Shown here: positions 1 through 9,156 of the stretch, in pieces | Position numbering within the stretch: the stretch's first letter is position 1 | Layout of the letters: the number at the start of each line of letters is the position of its first letter | From: Candidatus Jettenia caeni | Lineage (GTDB): Bacteria; Planctomycetota; Brocadiia; Brocadiales; Brocadiaceae | NCBI GenBank assembly: GCA_000296795.1 | Contig: BAFH01000004.1 | Span: 868,001-932,000, forward strand | Reading direction: 5' to 3' | DNA: 64,000 nucleotides | The notes under the pieces: generated by a model | Told to the model about the DNA's origin: nothing | Database searches by the model: none | Seen by the model: only the letters and a program-made list of their open reading frames with translations | Made by a program: the position numbers and the translations under genes

Positions 1-103
1 CCGGACGAAATTTTTTTTTATTCAAACCCAAAACAAGAGAAAGCAATGCTTTGTCTGAACCGTACATATCAGCAGAAGGATGAACATATAGAATTGTTTT
101 CAT
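1..103 (-). CDS. Glycosyltransferase family 4, N-terminal part only
   Basis: Only the first 34 codons lie in the window; the gene runs off the left edge. The frame opens with ATG at 103-101 and reads MKTILYVHPSADMYGSDKAL, then a Leu-rich helix and a Lys run. The strand-turn followed by H-P-S-x-D-x-Y-G-S-D is typical of the start of GT-B fold GT4 glycosyltransferases, where the glycine-containing loop binds acceptor or nucleotide sugar. It lies on the same strand and downstream of the GT2 gene, so it is probably part of the same surface-polysaccharide cluster. Substrate cannot be told. Confidence 0.6.
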   Translation of the reverse strand, partial: MKTILYVHPSADMYGSDKALLSLVLGLNKKKFRP

Positions 104-316
104 TTCAATTTACTAATCCGAATTGTTTATAATTCTGATTATGAATTAGGACTTAACCTTACGATTTACAAGCATAGCCATCATCGAACAACCTACAACC
201 TAGATCAGCGAAGTTCAAAATAACATTGTCATTGAGGTAAAAAGTAAATTGATAACGCCATATTTAGCATAAGTAATGCTTGCCTTCAATTTGTATTTTT
301 AAGATAAAAAAATTTA

Positions 317-416
317 GAAGCTATCCCCAAAACCTTACTTTCGCATTGAAAACTCCTTATAAATACTGAAATTTTGAATACTTATAGATGATAAATTGGG
401 GTTTTGGGATAGCTTC
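317..416. repeat. 100-bp MITE-like inverted repeat flanked by TA
   Basis: The arms gaagctatccccaaaacc (317-334) and ggttttgggatagcttc (400-416) are near-perfect inverted repeats around an AT-rich centre with no coding capacity. The dinucleotide TA sits directly outside each arm (315-316 and 417-418), which fits a Tc1/IS630-type TA target duplication. It occupies the middle of the 374-bp gap between the two glycosyltransferase genes; the rest of that gap shows nothing else recognisable. Confidence 0.55.
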
Positions 417-477
417 TAGTCTAAGTAAATGAAGAACAAACACTTTTATCTGGTAATAAAATATTTGTTTCGGAAAT

Positions 478-1398
478 TTATTTATTTATCAAAAGTTGAA
501 AAGATACCTTCATAAAAGCTTTCGCCTTCTCTTTTGCTACAATTGATTTGGAGAATAACGATAAGAAATAAAATGCAATAGCTCGTAGAAACATAACAAT
601 ACATAAACCTGTTCGTAAGAAAACAACTGAATATTTACCATAAAATTTTTTTGTATATAAGAGATAAGATCTTTTCGTATTCAGTAATGCATTTTCACCA
701 ATCCAGGCACTACCAGCCCCTTGATAATGAATTATTTTTACATACGGAGTATAGCATACCCGATATCCTGTCTCTCTAACTCTTTTACAATAATCCACAT
801 CTTCAACATACATAAAATATCTCTCATCCAATCCACCCAACTTTTCCCATAAATCTCTGCGTGTCATCATAAAGGCACCAGATACCCATGCCACATCATA
901 TTGATAAAACGAGTAACGCCTTTCATCAACATCTACACGTTTAAAAATATTCGGTAGGAGTAAATAGCTACCAAGCCCCAACCATGATAAGACTTGTCTT
1001 AAAGGATCATGTTCAAAGCCAAAAGAAGGTTGAAAGCTACCATCGCCATAATACATTCTGCATCCTAATACCCCTAGTTGTTTATGTGTATCAAATTTAT
1101 TTATTGCCGGGGACAATGATGATATTAAACGAGTATCATTATTTAAAAGAAGAAGAATTTCACCTTTGGCATGTGCAGCACCCAGATTATTCCCACCAGA
1201 AAATCCCAGGTTCCTCTTGCTAGCAATTAAATTTACATCTGGGAAATTTTCACGTACAAATTCACAGCTATCGTCTGAAGATGCATTATCAACAACAATC
1301 ACCTCATGCTGAATACAGACATGCCGATTAATAGATTCCAGGCATTCAGAAAGATAATCTTTTTTATTATAATTAATAATCAAAATAGAGAGTTTCAT
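478..1398 (-). CDS. Glycosyltransferase family 2 (WbbL/rhamnosyltransferase type)
   Basis: A 306-residue GT-A fold glycosyltransferase, probably adding one sugar to a lipid-linked glycan on the cytoplasmic face. Visible hallmarks are the N-terminal strand LSILIINYNKKDYL, the nucleotide-binding VVDNASSDDS (residues 35-44), the acidic metal site in LLNNDTR (84-90), and a YVEDVDYCKR motif around residue 195 that supplies the catalytic base region of GT2 rhamnosyltransferases. A hydrophobic stretch near residues 255-285 (LCIVMFLRAIAFYFL) probably anchors the C-terminus to the membrane. It follows a methyltransferase gene by 115 bp in the minus-strand polysaccharide cluster. The sugar transferred is not deducible. 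Confidence 0.9.
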   Translation of the reverse strand: MKLSILIINYNKKDYLSECLESINRHVCIQHEVIVVDNASSDDSCEFVRENFPDVNLIASKRNLGFSGGNNLGAAHAKGEILLLLNNDTRLISSLSPAINKFDTHKQLGVLGCRMYYGDGSFQPSFGFEHDPLRQVLSWLGLGSYLLLPNIFKRVDVDERRYSFYQYDVAWVSGAFMMTRRDLWEKLGGLDERYFMYVEDVDYCKRVRETGYRVCYTPYVKIIHYQGAGSAWIGENALLNTKRSYLLYTKKFYGKYSVVFLRTGLCIVMFLRAIAFYFLSLFSKSIVAKEKAKAFMKVSFQLLINK

Positions 1399-1513
1399 AT
1401 TATTATATTTTTACATCAAATTCATATTGTATACACTTAAACAGATCATCTAAATCAACTACTTTTACTTTATTATAATTCCTTTGATCTAATCCACATC
1501 TTTGGATTAAAAA

Positions 1514-2479
1514 TCAATCTATTTTCCTGATCCAGAATGAGCCAGTACCTCTTTTCAACTTTTTAGCATATACAGGGCATTTTAAAGAAAACTCCTCCGA
1601 ATAATAAGAAGCTAAATAATTAACTGCTAACAGGACTTCAAACTTTGAATTGAATGCAAGAAATGCTTGTAAAAGATATTGTTCTGTCCAGAACCTTCTC
1701 TTATTCATAATCCAGAATCTTGGATACTCATTAGGTAAAAAAATATCATGGATATGTACCAGGACCCCTTTACGCAAATTTGGAATAATTTGTAAATACT
1801 CAACAAAAACATCTCCGCCTATTCTCAAAACATGCGATGAATCAATAAAAAGAATATCATTTTCTCTTAATTCATTAAACAAAATTGGATCAACGTCTTC
1901 TACTTTCGATCTTATAACCTTATCGATTCCTAAAGATTCGAGCCAATGCATTTCGTAGGGTTCAATGCATATATGGGATGACAAGAACCCTTCTTCCCTG
2001 TTTTTATCAAGTGCTTTTTTCATCATACGAGTTGAGAAACCAGAACCAATTTCAATTACTTTTTTAGTTTTAAAATGCCTTACCATATTATACAGTATTT
2101 CAGCATCACCTACCCCAAACGAATTATTGTGGAAAAACCCTAAGGGTTCTTTGGGTTTTTCAATTGGTATAACTTCTAATTCGGAATTATAGTTGAACGA
2201 TCTAAGCAAAGAGAGTTGACCTTCAATATTAAAATCTATTCCAGGAAGCTGATTTTCTCTATTCCAAATCCTCTCAGGGAGATTTCTAACATTAAACACC
2301 GGTTGATAATAATGATGCCGAATAGGCGAAACATGAAAGATATCCCATATCATATAAGTCAAAGGAAATCTTTCAGGACCTACCCTTGTTTGAACTGAAG
2401 AAACGAAGGCAATAAAAGGAGTAATCAAACAACTTATTATATCAAATATCTTTATAATAATTTTTACAATATAGCACAT
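1514..2479 (-). CDS. Class I SAM-dependent methyltransferase (Methyltransf_24 type)
   Basis: A 321-residue protein with a hydrophobic N-terminus (residues 1-30, possible membrane anchor) and a Rossmann methyltransferase domain. The SAM-binding motif I is VIEIGSGFSTR (141-151), and an acidic strand ends in LFIDSSHV (210-217), as in Methyltransf_24 proteins. The later segment HIHDIFLP carries the conserved His-Asp. The family is often found in glycan and natural-product clusters methylating sugars or small molecules. It lies between a sulfotransferase and the GT2, all in one direction, so methylation of the surface polysaccharide or an attached group is the likely role. The substrate is unknown. 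Confidence 0.82.
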   Translation of the reverse strand: MCYIVKIIIKIFDIISCLITPFIAFVSSVQTRVGPERFPLTYMIWDIFHVSPIRHHYYQPVFNVRNLPERIWNRENQLPGIDFNIEGQLSLLRSFNYNSELEVIPIEKPKEPLGFFHNNSFGVGDAEILYNMVRHFKTKKVIEIGSGFSTRMMKKALDKNREEGFLSSHICIEPYEMHWLESLGIDKVIRSKVEDVDPILFNELRENDILFIDSSHVLRIGGDVFVEYLQIIPNLRKGVLVHIHDIFLPNEYPRFWIMNKRRFWTEQYLLQAFLAFNSKFEVLLAVNYLASYYSEEFSLKCPVYAKKLKRGTGSFWIRKID

Positions 2480-2510
2480 GAGTATACTTTGCTTAATTTC
2501 ACAACTAAAA

Positions 2511-3407
2511 TTAGCTTAACCAGTTTAGTTGCCTGCCAGTTAATTTTTCCAGTTGTATTACATCATTCCTAAAATATTCTACTAGATATTTTTTGGACAT
2601 AGAATCCATTAAAGGCTTCTTTCCAGTATTTATATTCATCATGGTTAATCGAATAGGGATACGAATCTTCTCAGGAATAATTTTTTTAGCAATTGTTTTT
2701 AAAAAATTTGGCTTTGAAAAATAATTTGAAATTAAACTAGATTTAGGTTTGCCTGTTTTATTATATACTTTCGAAGTATCACAACAGAAGTTTGTATCAA
2801 CTCTCAAAAATTCAAACAGCTCACGCATAACTTTTTCGGGATCGTCAACAAGGTCTTCAAATAGCAAAATCTTAATATTGTCCCTGCCAAAAACAGAAAT
2901 ATATTTTTTGACCCTTTCCGTATAAAGAGAGCTTTCGGCATACCTCCAAATATCAGACCAGCCTAATTCCATCCTCTCACGCTCGGCCATAAGAGCATCA
3001 TAGAATGACAGTATCTCATGATTATCTCGAACCAAATGCATGTATTGAGAATACGCTTTTTCTACTGGATTTCTAAGGATTGTCACTATCTTTATCTGCC
3101 CTAACTCAGAAAAAATCTTCTCACTAATGTTTGAAAAATAAAGATAAGATGGCGATACGTCACCAATCATTCGTTCGTTTTTAACCGCTTCATAATGTGA
3201 TTTGTATTCCTTCTTTGTTGCGCAGAGTGAAGAAAGAGTGACCTTATCACCGGGACCATTTATGTTTTTCTCTAAACATTCGTATGAGAAGTAATGTAAT
3301 TCTTTCCGAACCGGAAGATAAATATCGGAATGCTGCTTTAGATAATAAAACAAAGAAGTTGTGCCAGACTTTGGGGCACCAATAATTATAAAGTTTGGTA
3401 GTCTCAT
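2511..3407 (-). CDS. PAPS-dependent sulfotransferase
   Basis: A 298-residue sulfotransferase-domain protein that would transfer sulfate from PAPS to a hydroxyl or amine, releasing PAP. The 5'-phosphosulfate loop is GAPKSGTTSL (residues 10-19). The 3'-phosphate binding element is ILRNPVEKAYSQY (110-122) with Arg112 and Ser120 in the expected spacing. Length is normal for the Sulfotransfer_1 / NodH-like group. The start ATG overlaps the stop of the upstream sulfotransferase by 4 bp (ATGA), indicating translational coupling. With its neighbour and CysQ (9157-10056) it suggests a sulfated surface glycan. Confidence 0.92.
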   Translation of the reverse strand: MRLPNFIIIGAPKSGTTSLFYYLKQHSDIYLPVRKELHYFSYECLEKNINGPGDKVTLSSLCATKKEYKSHYEAVKNERMIGDVSPSYLYFSNISEKIFSELGQIKIVTILRNPVEKAYSQYMHLVRDNHEILSFYDALMAERERMELGWSDIWRYAESSLYTERVKKYISVFGRDNIKILLFEDLVDDPEKVMRELFEFLRVDTNFCCDTSKVYNKTGKPKSSLISNYFSKPNFLKTIAKKIIPEKIRIPIRLTMMNINTGKKPLMDSMSKKYLVEYFRNDVIQLEKLTGRQLNWLS

Positions 3408-4324
3408 CGTTTAATACTTACCTTATTATGCATCCAATCATGTAAATTTAATCCCGTTAAAGATTCGACTTTTAAAATCTCATCATTAGCCACGTCCCAG
3501 AACTTATCTGGCACAGATTCACGCCAATTTTCAGATTTTATTTTTATCGGAGACTTATTTATCCGATCGAGAAAAATTGCAAATTTTAACTTTAAACTCT
3601 CTGAAGGTATTAAAGAACCGATAGCTTTTTTAAATGGAGAATGCCCGTAAATAAAATTTCTCAAAGTAATTGACCTTGGTTTACTTGCCTGATTTTGTCT
3701 TTTTTTAAAATTTACCATTCGAGAAAACGAATTAATTCCAATGAATTTACATATCTTATCATAAGTATCTATACATGAATTTTCACCAAAAAGATCATCA
3801 AACTTAATAAATAAAAAAGCAGATGTTGGAAAAAACTTGCGATAGCGGTTCACTTGTGTACAATACATACCTCTTGCTATATAACTATGATGAGGCATGT
3901 ACAATTTATTTGCCTGTTCACATCTGCTCGCCTCGACTATGAGAGCTTCCTTGAAAGAAAGAGTTTCATAGCCACGACTAAAAGACATAAGATAATGTGA
4001 GTACGCACGGTCAATTGGATTCCTAAAAATAAAAATAAACTTTGGCGATTCAACAAGCTCACGAATCCGCAATGGTGCCTCTTCATAAAATATATAATCA
4101 GGATCAACCTCACCCACAATAACATTGTCTTTGTATTTTGGAAATTGATTCAAATACCAGTTAAGACCACGATTGTATATATCCTTTCTGCTGAAAAAAT
4201 GTGTTTCCTTCAAGCGAGGTAAACATACTTCGGACTGTTGAATTAGCCAATCATGCAATGTAGTTGTACCTGCTTTTTGCACCCCAACGACAAAAAAAGT
4301 AGGAAGCTTAATTTTACTAGTCAT
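3404..4324 (-). CDS. PAPS-dependent sulfotransferase
   Basis: A second sulfotransferase, 306 residues from the chosen start. The PAPS loop is VQKAGTTTL (15-23) and the 3'-phosphate site is FRNPIDRAYSHY (100-111). I prefer the ATG at 4324 over the one 24 bp upstream. It places MTSKIKLP directly before the first strand, as in the paralogue, and overlaps the methyltransferase stop by 8 bp. It is clearly diverged from the neighbouring sulfotransferase, so the two probably modify different positions or sugars rather than being a recent tandem copy. The middle region differs from its neighbour in the segment expected to bind acceptor. Confidence 0.9.
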   Translation of the reverse strand: MTSKIKLPTFFVVGVQKAGTTTLHDWLIQQSEVCLPRLKETHFFSRKDIYNRGLNWYLNQFPKYKDNVIVGEVDPDYIFYEEAPLRIRELVESPKFIFIFRNPIDRAYSHYLMSFSRGYETLSFKEALIVEASRCEQANKLYMPHHSYIARGMYCTQVNRYRKFFPTSAFLFIKFDDLFGENSCIDTYDKICKFIGINSFSRMVNFKKRQNQASKPRSITLRNFIYGHSPFKKAIGSLIPSESLKLKFAIFLDRINKSPIKIKSENWRESVPDKFWDVANDEILKVESLTGLNLHDWMHNKVSIKR

Positions 4325-5087
4325 TTGATATATCCATCTTACTTGCAATAATTATTATGCGATAATTGCTCTTGCTTTTTATTCTCATAAGAAATGGGTA
4401 AAGCAATTGAAGGATAGGTCTTTGAAAGTGCCGTAATCCTAACATCCAACGTTCTACACCAAACCACATTAAATTCCATTCCCATAAGGAGACAGGAGTA
4501 TTTTCGAATACGGTCATACTCCAGCCTAAATTACTTGCTTCTATTTCGACTAGGTTGATAATTTCTTTGGCACACGGAAGCCCGTATTTAATATGATCAC
4601 GCAGCATTGGATGTGCTACGCCGTGCTTTCTTTTATAAGCCTTATTTACTCTGCAATCAGCATTCTCTGACTCCTGACCAACCGGAACAGTAATATAAAT
4701 CACACCACTGACTTTTACTATTCGGAACATCTCTTTTATAACAGAAGGTCTCATCGCAGCATTTACATGTTCTAACATATCGGTTGAAATTACAAAGTCT
4801 ATACTTCTATTATGAAAAGGTAACTTTGTACCAAGAGCCTTAATCCGCCTCTGTAATGCAGTGCTGATTACTCTATCGAAAGCAATATCAATTCCGAAAC
4901 TGGGATATTTTAAATAAGCAGATATGCCCCTGCTTCCGCTTCCTATTTCAACAATAGTAATAGGTTTTATTTTCTTGATTATCGAAATAGCTTTTTTATA
5001 ACGAAGAGCAGAATCGAGATTCCAATTCCAATTCCAATTTACGTATCGATGTATAAGCGATTTCATAAATAATTGCGTATAATTCAT
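4317..5087 (-). CDS. SAM-dependent methyltransferase (Methyltransf_11 type)
   Basis: A 256-residue class I methyltransferase. Motif I is VEIGSGSRG (46-54), and motif II contains an FVISTDMLEHV strand-helix with the DxLEH signature of Methyltransf_11 proteins. Near the N-terminus, a hexanucleotide repeated three times encodes alternating Asn-Trp (NWNWNWN, 17-23). This looks like a small slippage expansion. It is first of four tightly spaced or overlapping genes (MT, ST, ST, MT) and follows the IS630-type element, so its original promoter may have been displaced by the insertion. Substrate unknown. Confidence 0.85.
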   Translation of the reverse strand: MNYTQLFMKSLIHRYVNWNWNWNLDSALRYKKAISIIKKIKPITIVEIGSGSRGISAYLKYPSFGIDIAFDRVISTALQRRIKALGTKLPFHNRSIDFVISTDMLEHVNAAMRPSVIKEMFRIVKVSGVIYITVPVGQESENADCRVNKAYKRKHGVAHPMLRDHIKYGLPCAKEIINLVEIEASNLGWSMTVFENTPVSLWEWNLMWFGVERWMLGLRHFQRPILQLLYPFLMRIKSKSNYRIIIIASKMDISND

Positions 5088-5280
5088 ATGAGATTCCGAT
5101 ATAATTTAACTATTTATGTTTCCCTTTATATGCATCTGCATAAATATATGCCGTTATGTATAAAATACGGAGTTTAAATTAAATTTTAGGGTCATGCATT
5201 AATTAAAGTAACCACAATACTCGTATATGTGAATATGGATGAATAGCATTTACTTCAAGTCCAACTAGTCCTGCTTCTAT

Positions 5281-6066
5281 TTAATTTTTTAACATATGGT
5301 ATTTGCTTTTAAGCTTTTCACGAACAGTATCTTTCGTAAATTTCCAGTTTACCGTTGTGCATTTTCTATTACGATTTTCAGCCCATGCAAGAACCTCTTT
5401 TTCTAAGGCCTCCCTATCGGCAATACGTCGGTCGAGGCATTGCCGGGAAAGAGCAGAAAACTCTATTTCGGCCATATTCAGCCAACTCCCCTTTTTGGGC
5501 GTATAGTGTACCTGAAACTTTTCAGCAAGATCAAAAGATTCTTCAGGTGGAAATACTTCATAAAAAGAACCAGGTGTATGGGTATTCAAATTGTCTTGAA
5601 CAAGACGAATACATTCTACCCCAGGATAATATACCTGAACGAATTGTTTCATAAATTCGGCATAGTCAACCGCAGTACGCCTTTCTCTTACTTGCACATA
5701 ACGAAAGCCAGTATGGGGTTCAAATGCGAGTAAAACACAACAACTACCATTGCGCTCGTACTCATAATCTTCACGTTTGAGTTGTCCCAGCTTCATGGGT
5801 ATTGGAACAATACTATCACCAAGAAGCTGACACGGCCGTTCATCAAAACAGATCAGAGGTCGCAAAGGATTATAGGGTTGGGCATACCGATGGAGAACAT
5901 CTTCCATATGCCAAATATAATCGCCCGTTATTTTCCCTCTACACCATCGCTTCTTCAGCCAGGGCTTTAGTTCGTTTTTTTTAAAGCCTTTCTTACACTT
6001 TCTAAACAAAGGGATTCTACTACTTTTAACTCTACCAGTTTCTCCCCTAGTAACTCCAGTGTCCAT
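5281..6066 (-). pseudogene. IS630-type transposase, catalytic (DDE) portion
   Basis: A 261-codon open frame coding the C-terminal two thirds of an IS630 transposase. The catalytic acidic residues appear in order: Asp in ICFDERP, Asp in RLVQDNLNTH and Glu in WLNMAEIEFSAL, so the active site is intact. The first 30 or so codons do not look like transposase. The expected protein sequence (LLGEKLVELKVVE...) is instead encoded in a third frame at about 5983-6050, before an 8-base homopolymer run at 5975-5982. The transposase is therefore shifted twice relative to the N-terminal part, either by mutation or by recoding. Confidence 0.85.
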
Positions 6067-6406
6067 CGTGCAGCCCCCTGGGGGGCTCTGAACAGGCTAT
6101 CATGGAAACAGCAGACTCCACCCTCTTATCTACTTTGAGAGGCTGACCGCTTCGAGGCTTCTCTTGCAGCAATTCCACGATAGTATCAAACTTGCTTTGC
6201 GTGAACTTCTTCCGCATTTTATATATGGCTGTTCTACAAACCCCTAATGCACTGATTATTTCGTCATCAATCTTACCCTCATTTGACAGCAATAAAATAC
6301 GTGCTCGATTTATTGCTCGGGCTGATTTTCTCCCTTGTTTTACATACGTCTCTAACTCTTCTCGTTCTCTTTCGCTTAATTGAACAGTATATATTTTTTT
6401 TGGCAT
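6047..6406 (-). pseudogene. IS630-type transposase, N-terminal HTH portion
   Basis: A 119-codon frame coding the DNA-binding part of the IS630 transposase. It begins MPKKIYTVQLSERER and contains a helix-turn-helix of the type IDDEIISALGVCRTAIYKMR (about residues 51-70), which recognises the terminal repeats. It ends just after GLHDGHW, the point where IS630 proteins pass into the catalytic domain. The stop is caused by loss of frame, with a 20-bp overlap with the downstream frame. The ribosome binding region precedes the ATG inside the right terminal region of the element. Confidence 0.85.
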
Positions 6407-6474
6407 AATCGCTTCCTTCCTTGGAGGAAGTATACCAAAATATATTTATAGGTACAATTTAAATAGAAGCAGAA

Positions 6475-7848
6475 CTAGGTTTCTTGAGCTTCTTTAACAA
6501 AGTAATGCTTTCTATCCAAAATTATAGGAATATAAAATGTATTTATGTTATACTTTAATTTAATATTGATAGCACCTGCAATATTCCAAAAAGACATACT
6601 TACCATTGTCGCTATTGCGGCACCGTTTATGCCATATTTTGGAATTAATATATAGTTTAAAACTATATTAATCACAACCGCAATTAACATAATATTTCTA
6701 AAAAGATTTTGATCTCCTGTCATATTAAAAAAAATCCCAACGGAACCAGACGTAGCATTTATAAATTGTCCAATAACTAAAAAAATTAAAGCATATTTTC
6801 CTATTTTAAATTCTTCTCCAAATAATCCCAAAGAAAACTGCGGTAAAATAAGTAAAATACATAGTACTGGTATCGAAAATAAAAATATCAATTTCGAAGA
6901 AAATTGAACAACTTTTCTTAAATCTTCAACCTTGTTTGACCAGTAAAGTTCAGAAAATTTTGGAGCCGATACCGTATTAATGGCCATAAGAATAAAACTT
7001 GTTAAACTTGCAAGTTTTAATGCTGCATTATATATTCCGACATTTTCCATCGTTGAAAACATACCTATCATTATAGTATCTGTTTTCCCCATGATAAAAA
7101 AAGAGAATGCTGTTACAACCATAGGTAAAGATACTTTTAATATCTCTTTTTTCAGTATGTTATCATGCTGATATTTTTTAAAACCTAAAATAATTTTTAT
7201 TATATAACAAGTCGATAATAGAAAGGATATCGCTATAGCAATAGTATAACTTATAACTGCTACATAGTAACCTGTCATAAAAAGAGCAAATAAAACCAAA
7301 AATACTGTGTTAAATAAAGGAACAGTTAAGTTTCTAAGAAATTCAGAAAATTTTATATTTTTTAAGCCTCTAATAAATTCAATATTAATACTATACAAAA
7401 CCATAAAAGGAATTATTAATCCTATTATTTTAAAGCCAAGGACAAGAGACTCGTCTTTGAAAACATACATTGACAATTCTTTGGCAAAAATAAACAATAA
7501 TACTGATAACAAAATAGAGATAGGAATGGTTAACTGCACGATATTTTTATATAAATCAAAAATTTTTCGGTATTTACCTTCTGTATAAAATTGAGATACG
7601 AATCTTAAACTATACGTCTTTAAACCTAAAGTTCCAATTAAAACAAAAATCGTTAAAACCGAAGTTAATAGATTATATATCCCTAAACCTTTAGATCCAT
7701 AATATCTCGAAACAACTAACAAAAGAATATATCCCCCTATCATGCCGAAAATTCTATAAATAAGCGCAAGCGAACTACCTAATAATATTTCTTTTATGTC
7801 CTTATCTCTTAATTTATTTTTTAGTTTAGAAATAAATTTATTTATCAT
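6475..7848 (-). CDS. Polysaccharide flippase, Wzx-like (MOP superfamily)
   Basis: A 457-residue polytopic membrane protein with about 12-14 hydrophobic helices, starting in IKEILLGSSLALIYRIFGMIGGYILLLVV and continuing to the C-terminus. This matches polysaccharide biosynthesis / oligosaccharide flippase proteins that move undecaprenyl-linked repeat units across the inner membrane. Its codons are strikingly AT-rich compared with neighbours (Ile, Lys, Asn, Phe heavy), suggesting acquisition from elsewhere, as is common for wzx genes. The TAG stop overlaps the right edge of the IS630-type element. Joining the two flanks in silico across one TA gives the same TAG, so the protein is not shortened by the insertion. 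Confidence 0.87.
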   Translation of the reverse strand: MINKFISKLKNKLRDKDIKEILLGSSLALIYRIFGMIGGYILLLVVSRYYGSKGLGIYNLLTSVLTIFVLIGTLGLKTYSLRFVSQFYTEGKYRKIFDLYKNIVQLTIPISILLSVLLFIFAKELSMYVFKDESLVLGFKIIGLIIPFMVLYSINIEFIRGLKNIKFSEFLRNLTVPLFNTVFLVLFALFMTGYYVAVISYTIAIAISFLLSTCYIIKIILGFKKYQHDNILKKEILKVSLPMVVTAFSFFIMGKTDTIMIGMFSTMENVGIYNAALKLASLTSFILMAINTVSAPKFSELYWSNKVEDLRKVVQFSSKLIFLFSIPVLCILLILPQFSLGLFGEEFKIGKYALIFLVIGQFINATSGSVGIFFNMTGDQNLFRNIMLIAVVINIVLNYILIPKYGINGAAIATMVSMSFWNIAGAINIKLKYNINTFYIPIILDRKHYFVKEAQET

Positions 7849-7941
7849 AATCGTTTTTAACTCTTCTCGATTTTTTTAAAGGATAAAGATAATGGAATTA
7901 AACTATTAAAAGAAATACAAATATTATTATAGATACATTAA

Positions 7942-8875
7942 GAATTTATCCGTAAATAATATCAATTTTTCTCCAGCAAATGATGGCTGCGGCCAAGTGG
8001 AGAAGTGCTTCATAGGTCTCGTGAAACTTTTCATAGCGTACTAGCAGTTTCCTGAATCGGTTAAACCAGGAATGAGCCACTTCCACTATCCAGCGACGGG
8101 GCTTGTATCCCGACAGAGTCCTTTTTGCTTCAATTTCTTCTCCTCGTTGCCTTATATTGAGGAATGTAGCCTCAAGTTTCTATCGTTTCTCGTGCCGGAT
8201 TACCCTGGTATCCCCCTTGTCAGCACACAGATGGTGCTCTCCTTCCTGTGGCCTCTGGATAACCATGGCGTCTAAAACAACTCCCAGTTGGGATACATCA
8301 TGCCAGTTTGCTCCGGTCACGACTGTCGATAACGGGATGCCACGCTTGTCTACCAACACATGCTTCTTGCTCCCCTTTTTCCCCCTTATCCGTAGGATTT
8401 GGTCCCACTGCCTCTTGTGCTAGAGGCGCCTTTACCATTGCTTCATCAATACTCTGCCACTTCCAGGCTATACCTTCGAGTTTATCATATTCCGCTAGAC
8501 CGGCACACCATAGCCGCAGAAAGAAGCCTTCTCTGAGCTATTGAAGGAAGTACGCATGGATCGAACTTGCACTGCCAAACCGTTCTTTCGGTAATGCCTT
8601 CCACTGACAACCGGTTCGTAATACATACACGATTCCTTCAAATACCTTTCGTGCTTCCATTGGCTTCCGCCCACCACCAACCTTTCTTTTATACCCTTTC
8701 TCCGGATTTCTCTTCGGCACAACCGGAATAAGTGGTTTCACTCTCTCCCACAATGCATCTGATACCTCCCATGATCTTATCTTTGTCATATTCACCTCCC
8801 TATATTCTAAAGTTATATATGGAGTGAAATATACCATGCTTCCTGAAATATAGCTAGTTATTTACGGATATATTC
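7942..8875 (-). mobile_element. IS5-family insertion sequence, decayed
   Basis: A 934-bp element with terminal repeats gaatttatccgtaaataa (7942-7959) and its complement with one mismatch (8858-8875). Both ends are flanked by the same trinucleotide TAA (7939-7941 and 8876-8878), matching the short TNA-type target duplication of IS5-family members. It contains one transposase gene broken into several frames. It lies between the flippase and cysQ. Confidence 0.85.
7946..8789 (-). pseudogene. IS5-type transposase, frameshifted
   Basis: The N-terminal part is intact from ATG 8789, preceded by gggaggtga. It reads MTKIRSWEVSDALWERVKPLIP and contains GGGRKPMEARKVFEGIVYVLRTG, the DUF4096-like region of IS5/IS1031 transposases. 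After about codon 83 (near 8538) the frame is lost. The C-terminal end (VEVAHSWFNRFRKLLVRYEK, then HETYEALLHLAAAIICW) is recognisable in another frame around 7966-8095. Several frame changes in between mean no functional enzyme is made. Confidence 0.85.
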
Positions 8876-9156
8876 TAAGTTACAAATTATACACAGTACA
8901 ATTTCTGTGGCAATCTAGCAAAAAGAACGCTCTTATAATTGGCATTTAATTGATATTCGAGAGATTTTTATATATCTTGTAATTTCAAGGACTTAAAAAA
9001 CTGGATGTATGTTATGGATTGTTGTGAAATAAAGTAAGCCCTTTCATACACTTTTATGCTCCATATTCAACTTGACCCTATCCATATCCCTTTTTCCTTG
9101 CTCATATAAACCTTTCCATCTATTCATCAATAATACCCACATTACTTATTATCCAT

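Larger units (their letters stand above)
5268..6475 (-). mobile_element. IS630-family insertion sequence
   Basis: A 1208-bp element bounded by 17-bp terminal inverted repeats, gtcctgcttctatttaa (5268-5284) and its near complement (6459-6475, one mismatch). Both sit directly inside TA dinucleotides (5266-5267 and 6476-6477), the target duplication of IS630/Tc1 elements. It carries an HTH part and a DDE catalytic part of a transposase on the minus strand in different frames. The right end lies exactly at the flippase stop codon. Confidence 0.92.

Noticed and set aside
5281-6406. Clean programmed -1 frameshift in the IS630-type transposase
   Set aside because: Two frame changes are needed and the first junction has no slippery heptamer, so recoding is not claimed as fact.
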